From: Merluccius polli
Taxonomy: Eukaryota > Chordata > Actinopteri > Gadiformes > Merlucciidae
Direction of reading: 5' to 3'
Length of the DNA: 64,000 bases
Assembly (NCBI GenBank): GCA_030340625.1
Contig: JAOPHQ010003129.1
Location: 434,001-498,000, forward strand
Shown in pieces: positions 47,761-59,499 of this stretch; the stretch's first letter is position 1; every line of letters begins with the position of its first letter. Position numbers and translations under genes: made by a program. The notes below the pieces were generated by a model. It was not told where the DNA came from and made no database searches. It saw only the letters and a list, made by a program, of their open reading frames with translations.

Positions 47761-49650
47761 TAATAATAACAATAATAATAATAATGAACAAATAACTCAC
47801 AGGGCTGTGCCGCTGTCACGGAAAACACATCGGGATGTTTTACGATCAAATCATTGGTTTGTTCTTCCGAGGACTAGATTTAATGCAAAAGTCAACTTAT
47901 TATTTATTATTCTGAACTAAATGATGGCTTTGCACTGAATAGTATGGATTTAAAACATACATTTGGGAGCATTATGATAATAATGATGATTGTCATATAT
48001 AAACTCTGTGTGTGTGTGGGTGTGTGTGTGTGTGGGCGCAAGTCTCCTAAAATGTTTTATTTATTGATCTGGAATATTTTACCCATGCTATCATTTAGTT
48101 CTGCTGGGGTTGTTCTATTATATTGATTTGGTATTATAACCTACACAGTATCACACCTCCCTAGACACTGAACATTTAAAATGGTGACATGACTACATGC
48201 TCATATTCTCCATTGAATCTAAAGAGAACACGTATGTAATGGTTATTTCACAGTTAATATCCTAGCCAAGGACAGGATATTAAGGATATCAGTGGTTATC
48301 AAGGATATTAATGACACGTCTAGGATATGAAATAATTCAGATGAATTTGTTCTGAAAGTGTCATAACTACATATTACTAATTTGGCATTCAGTTAAACAC
48401 CCTCAAAAGCGAATACATTAGCATTGTCTTGGTTCCGGTGGTGGTGGAGGTTAAAACTGTTGGAGTATTACAGGACTCACTTTTCACTTGTGGGGGTGGG
48501 TCTTGTGTTTAAGTCATGAACAGCCTCTGCAGTTAAAGTACAAACATGGCAACCTACAGTATCTCATCCTATGCTGTCAGAGTATTTCCAAGTTTGCGAC
48601 GGCATTTCATTTTGTGATTTATGGTTGATTGATCGTTTTAATTCTGATATGCCACCATCACACACTTTTTCAAACATTTGACTTTACGAAAGCTAACGTA
48701 TACATACTATTTAGGGTATTTTCTGATATACTAGTACATTAGAAATATCAGAAATATATATATTTAAAAAAGGACTATGATATTCCGTAGTACTATTTTG
48801 GATATTCTGATACTATCAGAAACAATCCAAATGTATTAACATTCATCAAGTTGGTCCAATAAAGCTACATAAATAAAACCAATATACTTTATTCTATTGT
48901 TAATAATTGTTTTGTCTTAGATTTTGTCTCTTGTGTCTAATTCTGTGAATGGCCAAGGTCTCGCATATCAGCAGTGGTCACAGTATAATGTATAATAATT
49001 CCAGCTGTTAGCCATGCCAAACGTCCATGTTAATTGTCTCTCGAGTGTCCTCCGCGTCGTCTCGTAGCCGCTATACATGTTCTGCTAATCTGACGTCTCC
49101 ACGCCTCTTAACAAACCCCCACCACCCTCAAACCTCCTCTCCCGGGGGAATACATGAGCGCGAGAAGAAGCAGCGCACGTACATTTAATGACAGCAGCAT
49201 GTAAACACTGAAACAATACACACATTGTTATCTGCTCTCGACGAGGCCTCAGTGTTAACAGAGGTTGAGGGTGGGGGTGTAGGAGGAGCGTGAGGGGAGA
49301 GGAGTGGAGGGGTGGTGTGTGCTAATGCCAATTAAGCTTCATCGGGCTGGGGGGGGGGGGTGTAAGCAAGCATTGATGAGACAGCCCAGCGCTCTCTTCC
49401 GGGGGGGGGGGGGATCTCCGGCAAAATAACGCAAGCCGACGTGACGCAAGCGTCTGGAAGGCGCCGTGATTAAAGAACCACAGAAGAAGAGAGGAGGGGA
49501 AATAACCCCCCACACCCCGGTGTTTATGGTATTCATGATGGCCCCTGTGCGGGAGCGACTTGGTTAATTGCTTCTGGAAGTTCATTACGTTGTGATTGCT
49601 GTGCTGTGAAATTGTTTTGAGTTTGATAATGCCGAAATGAGCAGCGGAAC
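47370..49650. other. Unique intron 2 sequence
   Basis: AT-rich, with the AAT array listed separately, a GT patch (48006-48035) and G runs near 49350-49361 and 49400-49413. No exon recognised. Confidence 0.35.
47719..47785. repeat. (AAT)n microsatellite
   Basis: About 22 AAT units with three AAC interruptions. Confidence 0.95.
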
Positions 49651-49670
49651 TAGAGTTGTTTGTGGAGCCT

Positions 49671-49701
49671 GTGTGTGTGTGGTCATGTGTGTGTGTGTGG
49701 T

Positions 49702-49746
<45 letters not shown>

Positions 49747-49747
49747 T

Positions 49748-49787
<40 letters not shown>

Positions 49788-49790
49788 CAC
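49671..49790. repeat. (GT)n array with GTTAT/GTCAT interruptions
   Basis: Several GT blocks separated by GGTTATG or GGTCATG, ending GCGCGCGC. Confidence 0.95.
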
Positions 49791-49859
49791 TGGGCTAGAA
49801 GTTTAGTTGTCGGTACAAATCCAGCTGGTTGCACGTGTCACCTTGAGGTGCATTGAGGG

Positions 49860-50486
49860 AGGGAGGGGGTTTGGGGGGGGGGGGAGGTGAACTAATTAAT
49901 AGAGTTCACCGATAAGATGCAGAGAAGAAGAAAAAAGAAAACTAGCGTCAGCACCGCTGAGTCACAGCTCTTTAAATTGCGCCTCAACGATATGATCATA
50001 TTCTGGTGGTTTAAGTAGCAGCAGGGTGCCAGATAAACACGGAAGTCTCTGAGTGCTTAATTACCATCTTGAACCAAGCAAAAACACAATCAGCTAATTT
50101 GATTGCAAGAAGAAGTAATAGTGAGCAGGCGCGCTGGTGAACATATTGCGCGCCGCTATTGACACCTGTTGATGACGATCTCACGCAGCAGGTTTTCTGC
50201 ATCTAGCGCGCTGTTTCTTTGCGGCCAATTATGAAGGCTGTATGTAAAATATACCAGTCCCCCGTTGCACCATGCAAGGCATCTCACGATCCAACCCCAC
50301 ACTCCCACCCTGTTCAGGCTGCCTCCTTATATCACAGATCTCCGCCTATCTCCCTGGGCCCCCGATTCAGTCGGAATTGAAAAGTTACAAATCATTATAA
50401 ACCCACTGATTTCTGTGTCTCCCTGGAAACGAACGACCGCTACGATAACCACACTAAAACTAGTGCTGGTGAATCGATTGTGTGTG

Positions 50487-50517
<31 letters not shown>

Positions 50518-51180
50518 ACAGAAGCAGTGGGTGTCGCGGCCCCCTTGGGAATAACCAATTAGAGAAGTGTGTGTCCCTGGTGTAGCGTCGTGTCGCACGG
50601 GGCTCGCGGCTTTGTAGTTGTGCTGAAGTCATAGCCACAGATAAGGGCGAGGACAGCTTTGTCCTGGCCGCCATAATAGACAGCAAAATTGCGTATTGGA
50701 TTAGGCAGGCTAATCAGTACAGCAGATCAGTGAGGGATTGGAACGTTATTGATTACGACATGGGCCCTCAATGCCACCGCGTGGCCCTCGATAGCATCTC
50801 TTATTTACCAGCTAGCCTGATGAATCGCCGGCTCCCGATAAAGCTGACAATGCCCTTGAGTTCTCCGGCGAAGGCGAAGGCAGGACTCTGTGTAGCGTAA
50901 CTCTACAACACTGTACAACAACCACCGAGTACAAGAACAATCAATGTGGCCGTTTTGGCGAGCAGAGCCCCGGGATGTTAATTTGTGCTCGTCAGTGAGT
51001 TCATGTGAGCGTGACAAACGGATGACATTGCAGTGATCCGGTTGATGATGTCACTTCGGCCTCGACGCCGATTTCTCATTGGCCAATGAGAAATGTGATT
51101 GTAGAAACAAAATACACAACACTTTGATTTTAGTGTATTGTTACTCTTTAAAGGATCGGTCTGGGTTTTTAAACCATTGC
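49860..51180. other. Unique intron 2 sequence
   Basis: A G run (49874-49884), a GT patch (50479-50518) and a possible regulatory stretch at 50680-50800; nothing else recognised. Confidence 0.35.
50680..50800. promoter_or_regulatory. Candidate homeodomain-site cluster
   Basis: TTGGATTAGGCAGGCTAATCAG carries opposed OTX/PITX-like TAATC cores, followed by GGGATTGG and TTATTGATTACG. Motif-based inference only. Confidence 0.22.
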
Positions 51181-51193
51181 AACGGTCTCTCCT

Positions 51194-51638
51194 TAGCCTG
51201 GCATCGCCAGACCAATTCGCAAATGCATATTAGTTGATTTTCAATTTCCAAGGGGGGGTATCATTGGCCGTAGACCAAAATGCCTCTGGACACGATTGGA
51301 TAGACCTACAACCAATCAGAGCAACGAAACGTGTGACGTAAATGACCAAATCCAACACATCTTTCTTATCAACAAAAGCTTAGGAGTTATTTGAGAAAAT
51401 ATACTGTCCAGTTGAATACTGTCCTAATAGCGGATTCAACAGACCATATCAGCAGCAGCCATCTTGGTTGTTTACAAAAATTCCTCAACCCACTTTGTAT
51501 CAAACCCGCCCCATATTAGATAAATTGGCCTGACCTGGGCAAGGTCAGCTGGAAATCTGTCTGAACGGGAGGGGGTGCAGCCGTTTCTGCCAGAGGAAAT
51601 AAAACATGAGCTTGCAGATTCCTCTGGTTCCCAGGCTA
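51194..51638. mobile_element. AGCCTGG-ended hAT-like element
   Basis: Ends TAGCCTGGCATCGCCAG and, inverted, TAGCCTGGGAACC. The target duplication GTCTCTCCT is perfect at 51185-51193 and 51639-51647 (8 or 9 bp depending on end definition). 445 bp, non-coding. Confidence 0.9.
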
Positions 51639-51649
51639 GTCTCTCCTGG

Positions 51650-52375
51650 CTTCACTGAATCATTATTCATCCGCTACCAATATAGTTTGTCAAAATGACT
51701 TTGTTGTACCCATTCTGCCGAAGAGCATTTGGCGTGAGCACACCCTTGCCTTGAATGTGAACAATAGCAATAAAGGACTTCTGTCTTCGGGAATCAATGC
51801 GCCAAAGTGCTACTGCTATTACATTAGTGGTGAGGCGCGGTGTTGTCGTTTAAGGTTAAAGGTCAAATAACAATGTTCAGTAACGATTGGTGTTTATCAA
51901 ATACTCTGCAAATGTTTTTATTTTACTTTCCCCTGAATGCAAGAGACCAGTCCGTTTTCTATTTCTCTTACCAATTATTACCAGTATTTTTTAACCAACA
52001 GCCAAAAAATATGAAGCACACTTAAAATGCAAAGTAGAAGTGGTAGAGGAAGTGTTATTGACTGTTATGAGTAGAGGACAAAGACTACCTCATTGATCTG
52101 GGTGTAATCTAGACAAGAGTGTTTCCACAGACAACAATGCTTTGATCCCAGCGCAATTATGAGCTTCATATGAAGAAGGCGTGGGCTCACGTCAACGGCT
52201 CAACTCCAACATCTAATTTGATTAAGTCCACGCGTGGGTGTGCGTAGCTTTATTAAGACAGCATGTCAAACATGCACACAATAGCTTAGTCGCCGCAGTC
52301 GCAGTACGAGGAGTTTGATGATACACAAGGAAGAACCCACAGCAGTGATTATTTCCTAATACGCCTTAAGCACTA
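51650..52375. other. Unique intron 2 sequence
   Basis: Nothing recognised. Confidence 0.35.
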
Positions 52376-52379
52376 GACA

Positions 52380-52550
52380 AGAAAGTGTAGTCGCGAGTGT
52401 GTTTGGTTCCCAGCCGAAAAGGTACTGCGGTAGATGACCCCAAATCTGCCGGTAGTCCTCCTGGAGCAAGACCCCTACCTGCTCCTTAATGACATGGATC
52501 TGATTCCACTGTAAGTCGAGTTGGATAAAAAGCTTCTGCTAAATGTCTCG
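52380..52550 (+). mobile_element. SINE-like element with shared fish tail
   Basis: The body has CTCCTGGAGCAAGACCCCTA and ends with CACTGTAAGTCGAGTTGGAT followed by AAAAAGCTTCTGCTAAATG, very close to the tail I recall from many fish SINEs and LINE partners. The 5' end is not well defined. Confidence 0.6.
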
Positions 52551-52554
52551 GTAG

Positions 52555-53685
52555 TAAATAGAGATGGGGGAGTTGTTAGTTGTTAGTCTTACAGCTGCTG
52601 TTGTTTCGCAGCGGCCGTGACACCTGGAGGGGGAAACATGGATCTAAAAACCAAGTTAAGTGACATTGCAGACTTTACAACTTGTAGACAGGTGTGTATA
52701 TGGAGCATGGCTCTTCTATTAACAACTGCATTGTGCAAGACAAAGGTTTCAAACAGACAGACAGGTGTCCGTTGTTGTGTGCATTAAGGCCCCAGTATAC
52801 TTAAAACGAAAACTGAAATTGCTGTGTTCACACAGAAATGGCCGGATTGGGACCAACCAAACGCCACACATTGGGCTCCTATCGCCGCAGTGTGTGTGGT
52901 ACACTCAGCCCATCTAGTCAAACTTTCTCCCCCCCCCGAATGCACCACTGCCTGCAATTGGTCAACAATACCACGTGAATGATTGTGTCCTGTCTCACCG
53001 CGACTTGCGTCATTAAATCGCTGTGACTCCATTGTACCCTGTCGAAATCACGTGTTCGACTGCAATTCCACAGCCTATGCAAACACCCCCATTTGGTGTG
53101 TGTATAAGGGACCTTTAGGCTCTTCTCTTCAACTACGTTAGGGTTATGGTTAGGGTTAGAAGGTAGTTAGAAGATCCAGCAACCACCCAAGCGGTTCCTC
53201 TCGGTATTTGTTGTACAAACATCCCAAACGCGGAGGCTCTTCACTGTTCAAACTGTGAGCGATTGTTTAGACCACCGTGTGCACATGTGGCCTCAATCAC
53301 CTTGCTATTTATAATCCATACACCGCCGGGACGCCACCAGCCAAGGTCGTCAGGTCAAGAACAGCCAAACCTCCCTCTCTCCACGCCTACACCACCAGGT
53401 TTTTTTTGGACCAGAACACCTGGAAGTGGAAGTCGTATGGAGGGAGGGCCAGGCCACATCTCACAGGTGTCAGGGTGTCAAATCGGTCTCCTCCCCTCCG
53501 TATGTCTGGGAGGCTGTAGCGGGGCCGTCAGCCAGCCAGGGGAGCTGCCTCTCCTGGCACACCGCCTAATGGTGATCACCACACGCTAGGGGGAGAAGGG
53601 GAAATGTACACCTGGCCCCGTCAGAGGGGAGGTGGTGGTGGGAGTAGGGGTGATGGTGTCGGTTGTGCAGGTGGTGATTTTTTGT
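52555..53685. other. Unique intron 2 sequence
   Basis: Contains a short telomere-like motif (53138-53159). No exon or transposon ends recognised. Confidence 0.35.
53138..53159. repeat. Short interstitial telomere-like motif
   Basis: TTAGGG, TTATGG, TTAGGG, TTAG in tandem, sharing the TTATGG variant type with the block at 29483. Confidence 0.7.
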
Positions 53686-53689
53686 AATT

Positions 53690-54045
53690 ATTTTATTCAA
53701 CCTTTATTTAACCAGGAGAGTCCCATTGAGATTAATATTATATTTTTCAAGGGAGACCTGGCCAAGACAGGCAGCAGCATAAATACAAATCAAATAGTTA
53801 CAGACAGAAAACACAATGGAAACTAAACTGACTAGGAAACTAAAAAAACATAGGGAACGAAAAGATACATTTCTAGGAGTCGTAACCAGGTAAATTAAAA
53901 ACATTGACATCTTAAGGACTCTGCCTCTAATTATTTTATTTTGGATTTAAAAGCATTTAGCGAGATTCATTCTTTACGTTTCATGTCACTCTGCCATGCC
54001 GAAGAAGCAAAATACACAAATGCCCTTTTTCTAATTTCCTTGCGG
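53690..54045 (-). mobile_element. Non-LTR retroposon 3' region
   Basis: CCTTTATTTAACCAGGAGAG, TCCCATTGAGATTAA, CAAGGGAGACCTGGCCAAGA and CAGGCAGCAGCA form a phrase I recall from a widespread vertebrate retroposon 3' end in inverted orientation. The downstream sequence to about 54045 seems to continue it. Confidence 0.6.
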
Positions 54046-54097
54046 GCATTTTGGACAGAAAACTTGTACTTGAGTATTGTCTGGTTTAGGGTAAGGA

Positions 54098-54215
54098 AGA
54101 GGTTGTGGTGGTGGCGGTAGTGGTGGCAGCGGCGGTAGTGATGGTGATGGTGGAAGTGGCGGTGGTAGTGGTGGTGGTGGTGGTAGTGGTAGTGGTGGGG
54201 ATGGTAGTGATGGAG
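54098..54215. repeat. GGT/GGC/AGT trinucleotide-rich block
   Basis: Imperfect GGTGGC, GGTAGT and GGTGAT units. Confidence 0.85.
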
Positions 54216-54401
54216 GAAAGTCTTTATCCTTGTTCGTTCCTGGGAGATGTTTTGTCATCACGCCATTAGAGCTCGTTCTCTCCTTCTTGATGTGTTTTTA
54301 ATGGAGGCACTTAAGACCAACCCCTCCTGAAGGGAATTTGACTATTAGACCCCAGTCCCACACAAACAAGCCCCTTATAGAGTTATTCAACATATAAATG
54401 C

Positions 54402-54402
54402 C

Positions 54403-54434
<32 letters not shown>

Positions 54435-54950
54435 ATCGTGGGTGGGAGATGGGGTGTAGGTGAAAAAAATCATTGACCTTTCCCTCCCGCATCTGTAGTG
54501 AGTGTGTGTGTGTGAATGTTATCATCGCCGAGCAGCAAAAATGCACGCTATCTTCCTCCGATAAACACGGTCTGGCCGATGCAGATGGAGCACAGCTGTA
54601 TCAGACAGAGAGCCATGTGGCTGTGTGTGCTACCATGTCGGTGTGTGTGTGTGTACATGTGTGTGCTTTGTTGTGTGTACATGTCGTCGTGCCTTGTCTA
54701 TGAACGTCTATTTAATGCATGCATCGATGGGTGTCTCCACACCGGCAGGCGTCGTATCTATGCCTGCGTGTAATGCGGTCATGTTCTTGCTGTGTTCTTT
54801 GTTTGTGCAGGGGGGGCTAGAGAAGGGGGGGGGAGAGGGGGAGGTCTGAGGGAGGGAGATAAGAACATGTCCCCCTTACCTTACCTGCATGGATTCAAGA
54901 GGTTGAGCAGTAGGTGTGTGCGTTTGCGTGCGTGCGAGTGTGTATGTGTT
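54402..54950. repeat. Short GT arrays and G-rich patches
   Basis: GT at 54402-54432, 54500-54515 and 54639-54664, and G-rich sequence at 54810-54860. No gene. Confidence 0.7.
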
Positions 54951-55071
54951 CAACGCCACAGATTGCACATGGCAAACCTTAGTCACATCTTACCACCACC
55001 CTGGCAGCTCGCTGGCCGGCGCCTCACCCCACGCTTCAGTCCCCCCACATCCTCCAGTCACGTCTCCTGCC

Positions 55072-55395
55072 TTCATTTAGCCCCAAATCATCCCCCACGC
55101 CCCCACTGTATAGCCACGCCCCCACATCAAACCATGCCCCCACCACTCGGTTAACCCCCACACCAACCATGCCCCACCTTATAGCCACACCCCCACCATC
55201 AAACCACGCCCCCACCATCAAACCACGCCAACCACGCCCCACCTTATAGCCACACCCCAACCATCGAACCACGCCCCCATCTGTATTGCCACGCCCCCAC
55301 CATCCAACCACACCCCCATCCTTCAGTTTGCCCCACTCCAACTGCACCCTACTATATAGCCACGCCCCCACCATCCAGTCACACCCCCACCTTAT
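55072..55395. repeat. CACGCCCCCACC-type minisatellite
   Basis: More than ten imperfect units such as ATAGCCACGCCCCCACCAT and CAAACCACGCCCCCACCAT, with variable period of about 18-30 bp. It forms Gly/Val/Trp-rich frames on the minus strand that are not a gene. Confidence 0.85.
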
Positions 55396-55559
55396 AGACT
55401 TGCTGCCCACCTCCCAGGCTCCAGATCGTCTGGGCCCCAGTCCTGTGGCCCCGGGGCCACAACATAATGGTCCCTAAAGCTAGGATTGATGCTATCTCTG
55501 CCCCAGGGTTGCTTTGTGAACCAGTTAATGGGGTTGTTAACTGAATGTGGCTGCACACA

Positions 55560-55715
55560 ATACACCTTTCTCTCCCCCTCGCTCATTCTCCCTCGCTTAC
55601 TCTCTCTCTCTCTCATTCTTCCTCTCTCATTCATTCTCTCTTGCCTCTCTCTCTTCCCTTTTTTTCTCTATCGCTCTCGCTCTCCCCTCTCTCTCATATT
55701 CTCTCCTTACACATG
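55560..55715. repeat. CT-rich low-complexity tract
   Basis: CTCTCATTC and CTCTCTC runs with few purines. Confidence 0.85.
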
Positions 55716-56310
55716 CTTCTAGACACACCATCAACACCACTCCCCAGGGAGACCGAATGGGTTATAACTTTCTCCAGAGGGAGGTGATCTTCCTCGGGCT
55801 ACCGTGTGGTTGGGAGCTGGCTTGTAAAGACCCTCACTCTTTTATGACAGAGAAAGAACTCCTTTGTAGTTCTTGATGACACGGCAAGATTCGGCTTTAG
55901 GACCCAAGCCACCAGACGAATATCGACGTCGGCATTGTCGGGTTTTATATCCAGGTTTTTACCGCTGCTAGATGTGCGGCCCGTATGCTACAGTGTAGCA
56001 GCGAAGATGAATCTTTTTTTTCCCCACAAAAAGCTCAGTTCATCCGTACCGTTTTTCTGCAGGACAGGAAGCAGTTGTCTGAGGTTCAACGTTCTCTCGC
56101 TTGGCGGCGCGTTGGCCAAGCAGGGAAATGACCACCGCTGCTCAAAGAATCAGAAACAGAATCACGTCACTCTCCACACCTCACGCCGTGCACCACAGAA
56201 AAACCTGTAACCTGTCATTTCCGTTTTGGAAGCCATGTTCTCATTATGATAATTCACAGCCGAGGATTAATGGAGGATTATTGTATTGGGAGCAAACAAT
56301 AATCCATAAA

Positions 56311-56440
56311 CACACACACACACACACATGTACGCACACACACACACACACACACAGACCCACCTACAAAGACTGACACTCACAGCTGAACTCCCCACTC
56401 ACTCACAGACCGACACGCATGAACACACACACACACACCC
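56311..56440. repeat. (CA)n cluster
   Basis: CA arrays at 56311-56328, 56335-56356 and 56422-56439. Confidence 0.88.
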
Positions 56441-56707
56441 ACAAAGGTGGCATTTGTGTCCAATTACTATCACATTTAAATATTAGCATGAACTCTCTTC
56501 TTTAAAGGTAGAGGTTAACAGGTGGCTTCCCCACCTGGTCTGATCTATGTCCTGGCAGCTCTTCCAGCTTCCGGTCTATTGTTACCGGGCAAACAAGGCT
56601 GCTAATTGGCTGCTTTTCCCACCATCATTGCGTCGTGATTGGACGATTGAACTCAGTGTCTCATTACATCGCTAGATACGTAGGCTGTTCTGGCTCTATT
56701 TTTTGGT

Positions 56708-57560
56708 CACGACCAGAGCCCGTCTACGGAGAGCCTGTCCACTCCCTATTAAGTCCCATTGTACCGAATTTTGGTTGCAGTTCCACCAGAGCTCCACTGG
56801 GGGCGATCGCCCGTGAGTGCAGAATGAATGGGAGCAGATGGCGCTAGACGGCTAAATGTGTCTCTTTCACCTGATTCTCATTGAGAAATCTCAGATTTGA
56901 TTGTAGTTTTTACAAGTTCAACATCGGTTATAGATCGAAAGTTGAATGAACGAGTACTTATGTCCTTTCGATTTCTTACAGGACGAGTTGTTGTTGCCCA
57001 TAACACGCTAGCATTCTGCTAATGAACGCTGATTGGTCAGTGAAGGACTGATTACGACCAGAGATCCTGCTTGATGGCATCTTGGCATCCGAAGCGGGAC
57101 CAGAATGTTAAGTTCTTTTTTTTTTAACACAGCAACTTTGTTTGGTTGCTGGCACTTTTATCTGCGTATCGTTATGTATGTACTGCTGTGTTGTCGATGC
57201 CTTGAGGGAAAGGGAGAGGCTTGCCGTAAAACAGTATCTCTGGTCGTAAGATGTGTATGACGTCATTGACATTTTAAAATACTTTTTTAAAGCAAATAAG
57301 TGACTCTAAAAAATCTAACACCCAGCAATGTGTAATTTCTTTGCATCCCCTTTCGAAAGCAACATTCAAATTACTAGACAAAAAATTATATCCTGAGAAA
57401 AGTGGAGTTTGAGGGGTATAGCTCCATAGACCGCCATTCATTCTGCACTCGTCCTGTGAGCGCCCTCACATGGAACCAGAGGGGAACTGCAACAGTTCAG
57501 AACCCGGAAGTAAACCGAGAGTGGAACTTCTCTCCTTATTAGACATTCTCTGGTCACGAC
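56708..57560. mobile_element. Divergent inverted-repeat DNA transposon (MITE-like)
   Basis: GACCAGAG at 56711 is mirrored by CTCTGGTC at 57548. Inner words GAGTGCAGAATGAATGG (left, about 56815) and its inverse (right, about 57438), plus GGAGAG and CCACTC spacing, support inverted ends of roughly 120 bp at low identity. A second inverted pair, ACGACCAGAGAT and ATCTCTGGTCGT, lies inside at 57055 and 57230. No target duplication resolved. Confidence 0.55.
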
Positions 57561-57561
57561 T

Positions 57562-58135
57562 GAGTTGCTATTTTTAGGTTAGAAATGTGTGGGGCTTGTA
57601 CATCAAAATGCATCATGGGATTTGTTGCCGATACTCCATAATGAGAGGACCAAAGAGAGTTGTAGTACTCTAAAATCCTAAATCAACCTAAATATACACC
57701 GTACCCTAGGCTAACTTTGTTTTGCCACGTCTCACATGAGAAACACTGTGGCAGTTTCAAACACAACAATGTCTCCCCATCATGACAAATAATTTCGCGA
57801 TTAATTACTAAACAAAGACCAAAAATACCACTACCACCAACATAATGACAATAATGATAATATAGAGGGCTGGGGGTGTGGCTTGTGTCTCGTTATAGAA
57901 GTTGGGAAATGGGAATGAAGTTTATCGCAGTCTGGAGATTAAAAGTTCTCAGTTTTCAGCAGAGTGGCGGTGCGATCCGATATCTTCCCTCAGACGATGG
58001 GTTACTCTAATAGGCCCTTGTGTATGATTATGTGCATACGTGAGAGTGTGCATTATGCTGCATGCACGTGAGCATAAATATTTGATAGGTGCTGTGTGTG
58101 CATATAGGGTGATTGTGACAGAAGGCATAGAGTCT
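57562..58135. other. Unique intron 2 sequence
   Basis: Nothing recognised. Confidence 0.35.
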
Positions 58136-58138
58136 GTA

Positions 58139-58738
58139 GCTGTGTCTCAATTCAGGGGCTGCATCCTTCGTAGGGCGCGGTCTACGAAGACGTGGCCTTC
58201 ATAGACCGCGAAGGCCGAACCGAGCGTTGTTAAATGAGACGGTCTGGTCTACGGAGGATTTCCTATTTGCGTCTCCAGCTGTTCCCGCCGTTCCCGCCCT
58301 CACCCTTGCGTCACAAAGCACCGCTCCTGTCACCTAGCAACCTTGACACAACTAGAAACAGTCTTATCTTATCGTAACAACAGCTAGTTAACGTAGTTTA
58401 TATGGCTAATGTAATTTCACTTTGACAATATAATTTCATATTTAAAATAACCCTAGCATTACTTTAATATAAAAAATGGTTTACAAAAGTGTAATCCTTG
58501 GCCGCTGTTATGGATTGGGATGCCATTTTCAATGGAAAAAATCCCACCATTGTCATAGTCATCACCGGTGCGTAATGAATCTTGGGATAGGTTTGGAAGG
58601 ATCCAGCCGGTGGATCCTTTGAATTTGGGAAAAGAAGGCCGCATTTCTCGGAGCCTTCGAAAAGGGACAGCCTTGTCGTGCTGCGGTGACGCATTCGGTC
58701 TTCAAATGCAGGACGCAGCCCCTGAATTGAGACACAGC
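58139..58738. mobile_element. 600-bp element with perfect 24-bp terminal inverted repeats
   Basis: The first 24 bases (58139-58162, GCTGTGTCTCAATTCAGGGG onward) are exactly mirrored at 58715-58738. The left part has CpG-rich hairpins (GGTCTACGAAG and AAGGCCGAACCG words). Flanks GTA and TTA might be a degraded 3-bp duplication, so PIF/Harbinger is possible; hAT cannot be excluded. Confidence 0.85.
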
Positions 58739-58748
58739 TTATGTGTCA

Positions 58749-58750
<2 letters not shown>

Positions 58751-58806
<56 letters not shown>
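58751..58806. repeat. (GT)28 microsatellite
   Basis: Pure GT beginning 12 bp after the transposon right end. Confidence 0.95.
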
Positions 58807-58808
<2 letters not shown>

Positions 58809-59024
58809 GTGGTGCTGCACCCAGAGTTAAAGCATAAGGACACATAAGGACAGCGTAGTGGAGGAGAGAGAAGAATGAGGAGTGAATTAATACAGAACAA
58901 AGCCTGGTGGTGCTCAGAGCTACCGTTAGCGAGCAGGAGATGAGGACCTATGAGGAGCCACCCTGCGAGCTGGTTGAAGTTTCAGCCCTCGAACCTGGTG
59001 GTGAAGAGGTCTTAATGAGGGGAG

Positions 59025-59025
59025 G

Positions 59026-59061
<36 letters not shown>

Positions 59062-59159
59062 TGTGCCTGTGTTCGTGTATGTCATGGAGTGTGTGTGTGT
59101 GTACACATGCCTGTGTGCCTGCCCTGAATGTTTATGAATATATGTGTGTTTCTCAGCAC

Positions 59160-59218
<59 letters not shown>

Positions 59219-59291
59219 CCAGTGTTGTGTATGCCATGGACTGTGTGTCTGTGTGTGTACTAGGTCTTGTGTATGTGTGTGTGTACCAGGT

Positions 59292-59334
<43 letters not shown>

Positions 59335-59397
59335 CAGGTCATGTGTGTGTGTGTGTGTGTGCCAGGTTGTGTGTGTGTGTGTGCCAGGTTGTGTGTG

Positions 59398-59429
<32 letters not shown>

Positions 59430-59492
59430 CCAGGTCGTGTGTGTATGTGTGCCAGGTTGTGTGTGTGTGGGTGTGTGTGTGTGTGTGTGTGA
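59025..59492. repeat. Compound GT minisatellite
   Basis: GT arrays (59025-59059, 59163-59215 and several to 59492) are punctuated by GCCAGGTC(A/G)TG or GCCAGGTTG at irregular intervals, forming a higher-order unit. Cys/Val and Thr/His frames are artefacts. Confidence 0.92.
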
Positions 59493-59499
59493 GATATTG

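Noticed and set aside
49322..49834. 170-residue open frame on the minus strand
   Set aside because: Half is Thr/His repeat from a CA array and the rest has no recognisable domain or splice context.
55072..55410. Regular repeats suggesting a CRISPR-like array or a Gly/Val repeat protein
   Set aside because: Period and spacers are irregular and the sequence is a C-rich eukaryotic minisatellite.
59028..59492. 154-residue Cys/Val open frame
   Set aside because: Translation of GT repeats; not a cysteine-rich protein.
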